NCBI RefSeq assembly: GCF_001029285.1
Contig: NZ_LDZY01000013.1
Coordinates: 62,001 to 126,000, forward strand
Length of the DNA stretch: 64,000 nucleotides
Direction: 5' to 3'
Origin: Desulfosporosinus acididurans
GTDB taxonomy: Bacteria > Bacillota > Desulfitobacteriia > Desulfitobacteriales > Desulfitobacteriaceae
Positions 60,874-64,000 of the stretch are shown one piece after another. A program made the translations under genes and the position numbers. Positions within the stretch are counted from its first letter, which is position 1, and each line of letters opens with the position of its first letter. The notes beneath the pieces are model-generated. The model was given only the letters and a program-made list of their open reading frames with translations. It was not told the origin of the DNA and did not search any database.

Positions 60874-61080
60874 TTAGATTTTTGCTCCGCCTTTGAGATG
60901 TTCTTCAGCGAATTGAATCATACGTTTGGTCATTTGACCGCCAACAGAACCATTTTCGCGGCTGGTACGGTCACCACCTAGTTGGAGTCCCATTTCATTT
61001 GCAACTTCATACTTGAACTGATCTAATTGTTGTGAAGCGCCTTGAGCTGCTGGTGTGTTTGTGTTTCTTTCTCCTGCCAT
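60874..61080 (-). CDS. Alpha/beta-type small acid-soluble spore protein (SASP)
   Basis: 68 residues. FKYEVANEMGLQ and SRENGSVGGQMTKRMI are the family signatures; the first contains the GPR-protease-type cleavage region (YEVANE). SASPs coat and protect DNA in the forespore. AAAGGAGGG precedes the ATG. A sigma-G-like promoter lies upstream. It is the substrate-side partner of spore UV resistance together with splB in this window. Confidence 0.95.
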   Translation of the reverse strand: MAGERNTNTPAAQGASQQLDQFKYEVANEMGLQLGGDRTSRENGSVGGQMTKRMIQFAEEHLKGGAKI

Positions 61081-61126
61081 GATAGGAACCCTCCTTTTAA
61101 AATGTGTTTGTGTACTGGAACATTCT

Positions 61127-61156
61127 TATTATGGCTTAGTTGGCTTTAAATACTCA
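61127..61156 (-). promoter_or_regulatory. Sigma-G/F-like promoter of the SASP gene
   Basis: On the minus strand TGAGTA (61156-61151), 17-base spacer, CATAATA (61133-61127). This is close to the forespore consensus TGAATA-N17-CATACTA, and the gene is a forespore gene. The rest of 61157-61297 up to hemolysin III holds nothing recognised. Confidence 0.75.
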
Positions 61157-61297
61157 GGTAATTATTGCTACAATATATATTGCTTCCCTTTTTACAAATC
61201 AACGCGCTTTCGTAGTAATTGATTTTGGTTTTCATAAGGTTTAAAATTAAGTATAGAAGAAATACCAAGAGAAAGAAATGTTCGGGAGGCTTTCAAC

Positions 61298-61948
61298 ATG
61301 AGTTTCAAGATGAAAGAACCGGTTAATACTTGGACACATTTTGTTCCATTTATAGCTGCCATTATCGGTTTATTTTGCTTGATCATTAACTGTAAAGACA
61401 GTATCTCTAAGTTGATTACTATGACAATATATGGCTTGAGTGTGATTGCCCTTTATGGAGCAAGTTCAGTGTATCATTGGGTCAGAACAACACCGCAAAA
61501 GGAGCTTCTCTTAAAAAAGATTGACCATATTGCTATCTACTTCCTTATTGCAGGTTCTTACACACCGGTTTTTTATTTCGGCCTCGATGGTTCCTGGCGG
61601 TGGGTTATGCTTATATCAGTTTGGACTTTGGCGTTAATTGGAATGATCCTGAAATTATGGCTTATTCACGCCCCGCGTTATGTTTCAACAACATTTTATG
61701 TATCTCTTGGCTGGATTGCCTTGGTACCTTTTTTACAGCTTATTCGCCATCTTCCGGAAGGGGCAATTATCCTTATGGCTGTGGGTGGTGTGGTCTACAC
61801 CCTAGGTGCAGTAATTTATGCGACAAAAATATTTGACTTTTTTCCTAAACGATTTGGATTCCACGAAATATTTCACCTTTTTATTGCTGTAGGCAGTTTG
61901 GTGCATTTTATTATGATGCTTGTTTATATTGTGCCTTTGGCGGCATAA
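61298..61948 (+). CDS. Hemolysin III family (PAQR/TrhA-type) membrane protein
   Basis: 216 residues with seven hydrophobic segments. The possible metal-binding residues are in SSVYHW, DHIAIYFLIAGSYTP and the last-helix FGFHEIFHLFIAVGSLVHF. The family includes adiponectin-receptor relatives; TrhA-type proteins affect membrane fluidity in E. coli. Hemolytic activity is not implied. GGGAGG precedes the ATG; strong terminator after the stop. Confidence 0.9.
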   Translation: MSFKMKEPVNTWTHFVPFIAAIIGLFCLIINCKDSISKLITMTIYGLSVIALYGASSVYHWVRTTPQKELLLKKIDHIAIYFLIAGSYTPVFYFGLDGSWRWVMLISVWTLALIGMILKLWLIHAPRYVSTTFYVSLGWIALVPFLQLIRHLPEGAIILMAVGGVVYTLGAVIYATKIFDFFPKRFGFHEIFHLFIAVGSLVHFIMMLVYIVPLAA

Positions 61949-61951
61949 AGT

Positions 61952-61985
61952 AAAGAGAGTGGCAAAATTGCCACTCTCTTTTTAA
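61952..61985 (+). terminator. Terminator after the hemolysin III gene
   Basis: AAAGAGAGTGGCAA (61952-61965) pairs with TTGCCACTCTCTTT (61968-61981), then TTT. Confidence 0.85.
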
Positions 61986-62012
61986 ATGTTGTCTCTCATA
62001 GAGATAAAGTAG

Positions 62013-62483
62013 TCAGTCTTCTGTTCGTCGATTTTCTTCGCTGCAATAGGCAACGGCTTCTTCGGCACTATAATTTTCATAAACAAGTTTCATCAAGCCT
62101 GGATAATACGTATCAAAACCGAGAACTCCATTCCAGACTATATTAAGTATTTGATCCTTGGAGGGTTCGGCATCAGCAAGGTCCAAGAAGGTTCTAAAAC
62201 GGATTTCTCCATTATCCATATCCATTTCAAAATTACCGTTCGCGAGTTCATAATTGACACGACTCATGAAATCACATACTTCGAGACGTTTGGCATAAGG
62301 GATTTTTTGATTAATATGTGTGTTACAAAGTAAAGATTCCTGCTCTTCATCAACGAGGAGGAAAGCATGAAAATTAGCGTTAACCCCTCGAATCTCGAGT
62401 TTAATAATTTCGTTCTTAGTGTCAAAGTCAAAATCCCAGCCATTTTGATTAAGAACTTCATAGAGTACTTGAAATAAAGACAC
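62013..62483 (-). CDS. YbjN-like domain protein
   Basis: 156 residues from GTG 62483 (GGAGGG 6-8 bases before). An alpha/beta protein resembling the YbjN / type-III-chaperone-like fold: FQVLYEVLNQNGWDFDF, LEVCDFMSRVNYELANGNFEMDMDNGEIRFRT. The C-terminal third (GLMKLVYENYSAEEAVAYC) matches the family ending. Function unknown. No partner gene. Confidence 0.7.
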   Translation of the reverse strand: MSLFQVLYEVLNQNGWDFDFDTKNEIIKLEIRGVNANFHAFLLVDEEQESLLCNTHINQKIPYAKRLEVCDFMSRVNYELANGNFEMDMDNGEIRFRTFLDLADAEPSKDQILNIVWNGVLGFDTYYPGLMKLVYENYSAEEAVAYCSEENRRTED

Positions 62484-62659
62484 GGTTAGCACCCTCCTTA
62501 TTATGCCGTTTGTTACCTAACAATTCCACGTGAAGGTCTTAATTCCTGCACCGTAAAATAAGTGAAGTAAAAAAATACTTACTTGGAAAAGAAGGGTATA
62601 TGTGGAAATATCTCGAAGAATATAGGGATTGATATCTCCCTAAGGAGGGATTGACTGAC

Positions 62660-63850
62660 ATGCGTTCTCTAAAACATCAAATTTTATTACTTATGTTAGG
62701 TTCCTTAGTTCTGTTAACAGCGAGTTTCATTTTCACTTTTGGTTGGTATATGAGGGAACGGGCCGTTGACGCAGCTATTGTCAAAGCAGAGACGGATCTG
62801 AAAACATGTATGGAAATTATTAATGACAGCGTTCCGGGACCTTGGGAAATAAAATCTGGAATTCTCTACAAAGGAGATGTTCAACTATCTTATCGAACAG
62901 AGCTTGTGGATCATTTATCTAAGTTGACAGGTGATACGGTTACTTTATTTCTAGGTGATACTCGTACAGCTACGACAGTTCGTGATGGCAATGGAAAAAG
63001 AGCTATTGGAACGAAAGTCTCCGATGCTGTTGCCCAAAAAGTTTTAAAAAATGGCCAAATGTATCTCGGAGAAGCAAATGTAGTCGGACAGTTATTTCAG
63101 ACTGCCTATGAGCCGATTCGCGATAGCAACGGAGAAATCATTGGCATGTTTTATGTCGGAATATCTAAAAACTACACACAATCATTTATTGTGAATTCCT
63201 TAATACGTCTGAGTCTGCTAGGGTTGGGTTTAGCTTTCTTTGTAATCATCTTAACTTGGTTCTTCATTCAGAGGGTAATTATCCGGCCCTTAAAAGAAAT
63301 TACATTGGGAACAAGAGATGTTGCCACCGGTCATTCTACAGAAAAAGTTAATGTGACGGGACCCAAGGAAATTGGAGATTTAGCAGTTGCTTTTAATCAA
63401 ATGGTAGAACGGTTAAGTAATATAGCTGATGAAATGAGCAAAGTGACTGTTGCCCGGGAAGGCAAAGAAGAACGGTTTCGCGAGAAAGAAGAGATAAGAC
63501 CTGCCGATGACAGTGGTTTCGATGATGAGTTTAGGGAGCCTGACTCTGAAGATGGTAATCATAAAGGAGAACAAAAGATTTATAAAAAAAACGTGGAATT
63601 AAAGACTTACAATATGGAGCAAGAGGGATTACCCAAAGGTTTGAATGTTATTACCTTAAAACAAATTCTTGCGTTTTTATCGGAAACCGCAGAACCGGTT
63701 TCAGCTGAAACGGTTGCAGAAGGTGTAAGACTAACTAGGGTTACTGTGCGACGCTATTTAGATTATCTCGAATTACGAAAAATTTTAGATACAGAGTTGA
63801 AGTATGGAACAGTTGGAAGACCAGTAAAACTATTTCAACTGAACCAATGA
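62660..63850 (+). CDS. Membrane one-component regulator: Cache sensor, HAMP, CitB/DpiA-like winged helix
   Basis: 396 residues from ATG 62660 (AAGGAGG 11 bases before; TTG 62651 is too near). Membrane segment (about 8-31), an extracellular single-Cache domain (about 35-180; GEANVVGQLFQTAYEPIRDSNG, GMFYVGISK), a second segment (about 182-206), HAMP (about 207-260), an acidic linker (about 265-310), and a C-terminal HTH (about 325-396; GLNVITLKQILAFLSE, RLTRVTVRRYLDYLE, YGTVGRPVKLF) like the output domain of CitB/DpiA response regulators. No kinase or receiver domain is present. It should bind DNA while membrane-anchored. Its target is unknown; the next bases hold only a terminator. Confidence 0.85.
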   Translation: MRSLKHQILLLMLGSLVLLTASFIFTFGWYMRERAVDAAIVKAETDLKTCMEIINDSVPGPWEIKSGILYKGDVQLSYRTELVDHLSKLTGDTVTLFLGDTRTATTVRDGNGKRAIGTKVSDAVAQKVLKNGQMYLGEANVVGQLFQTAYEPIRDSNGEIIGMFYVGISKNYTQSFIVNSLIRLSLLGLGLAFFVIILTWFFIQRVIIRPLKEITLGTRDVATGHSTEKVNVTGPKEIGDLAVAFNQMVERLSNIADEMSKVTVAREGKEERFREKEEIRPADDSGFDDEFREPDSEDGNHKGEQKIYKKNVELKTYNMEQEGLPKGLNVITLKQILAFLSETAEPVSAETVAEGVRLTRVTVRRYLDYLELRKILDTELKYGTVGRPVKLFQLNQ

Positions 63851-63923
63851 TTAATTATTTAGCGTCTAGTCTGCCAAACCAACAAACTACTGCGAGTATT
63901 TTGGGACTGCGCAGTAAAAATGC

Positions 63924-63972
63924 TAAAAAGGCCTTGTTAACGAATTATAGATGCGTTGACAACGCCTTTTTT
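63924..63972 (+). terminator. Terminator after the Cache-HTH gene
   Basis: AAAAAGGC...TTGTTAACG pairs with CGTTGACAA-CGCCTTTTTT with a small bulge, ending in six T. Confidence 0.7.
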
Positions 63973-64000
63973 AGGTTACAAAATTTTTTTTTATTTACAT

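Noticed and set aside
61192-61386. Minus-strand frame over the start of the hemolysin III gene
   Set aside because: Antisense to a clear membrane-protein gene with SD; no support.

Overview
The window looks like chromosome of a spore-forming, anaerobic, moderately AT-rich Firmicute, most like the Desulfosporosinus/Desulfitobacterium group. I infer this from a small acid-soluble spore protein with a sigma-G-like promoter, spore photoproduct lyase, a Spo0E-like regulator, c-type cytochromes (a tetraheme NapC/NrfH type and a lipoprotein monoheme), DapL-type lysine synthesis, cobalamin assembly genes, a LutABC lactate operon and strong Shine-Dalgarno sites throughout. No rRNA, tRNA, CRISPR array, phage or intact transposase gene was seen.

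Layout. 1-2.4 kb: 3' two thirds of pyruvate carboxylase. 2.5-12.5 kb: an envelope-related region. A BlaI-type repressor with two operator boxes precedes an M56 (BlaR1-like) membrane protease fused to a phosphodiester-glycosidase (NAGPA-type) domain. A stand-alone paralogue of that domain and a membrane-anchored propeller-like protein follow; further on come a tetraheme cytochrome, a small HTH regulator, a CWB2/VanW surface protein and a third glycosidase-domain paralogue. 12.6-21.3 kb: small genes (one Spo0E-like), GNAT, CDF transporter, SGNH hydrolase, VTT-domain protein and two large c-di-GMP proteins. 21.6-30.2 kb: aminotransferase, cobTUS under a cobalamin riboswitch with its own terminator, cytochrome c, CorC-type protein, asparagine synthetase. 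30.5-42 kb: Cys-rich mini membrane protein, dapL, carboxynorspermidine dehydrogenase and decarboxylase, a second aminotransferase, patatin, ferredoxin-type protein, nitroreductase, chemotaxis receptor. 42-54.6 kb: NhaC antiporter, YgjP-type peptidase, two similar LysR regulators, phasin-like/UbiB pair, spore photoproduct lyase, lutABC and small genes. 54.6-64 kb: cupin, HD hydrolase, two different Y-family DNA polymerases (the first behind a LexA-like box), a thioredoxin/MauE pair, SASP, hemolysin III, YbjN-like protein and a Cache-HAMP-winged-helix membrane regulator.

Three things stand out. First, the BlaI/M56 pair in which the usual penicillin-sensing domain is replaced by a phosphodiester-glycosidase domain whose close paralogue is the next gene. 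Second, a family of at least thirteen small hairpin elements spread through the intergenic spaces, with a conserved left hairpin (CCCACTT-CTAT-AAGTGGG type) and right hairpin (GTTCAGC-TTTA-type followed by GAGTTCAC). Many abut stop codons and three supply the stop codon of the neighbouring gene; they resemble non-autonomous IS200/IS605-type (PATE-like) elements. Third, the last gene joins a periplasmic Cache sensor and HAMP domain directly to a CitB/DpiA-like DNA-binding domain with no kinase or receiver.

All identifications rest on reading motifs and translations; no database search was run. Several starts were moved from the longest open frame to a codon with a good Shine-Dalgarno site, as stated in each entry.
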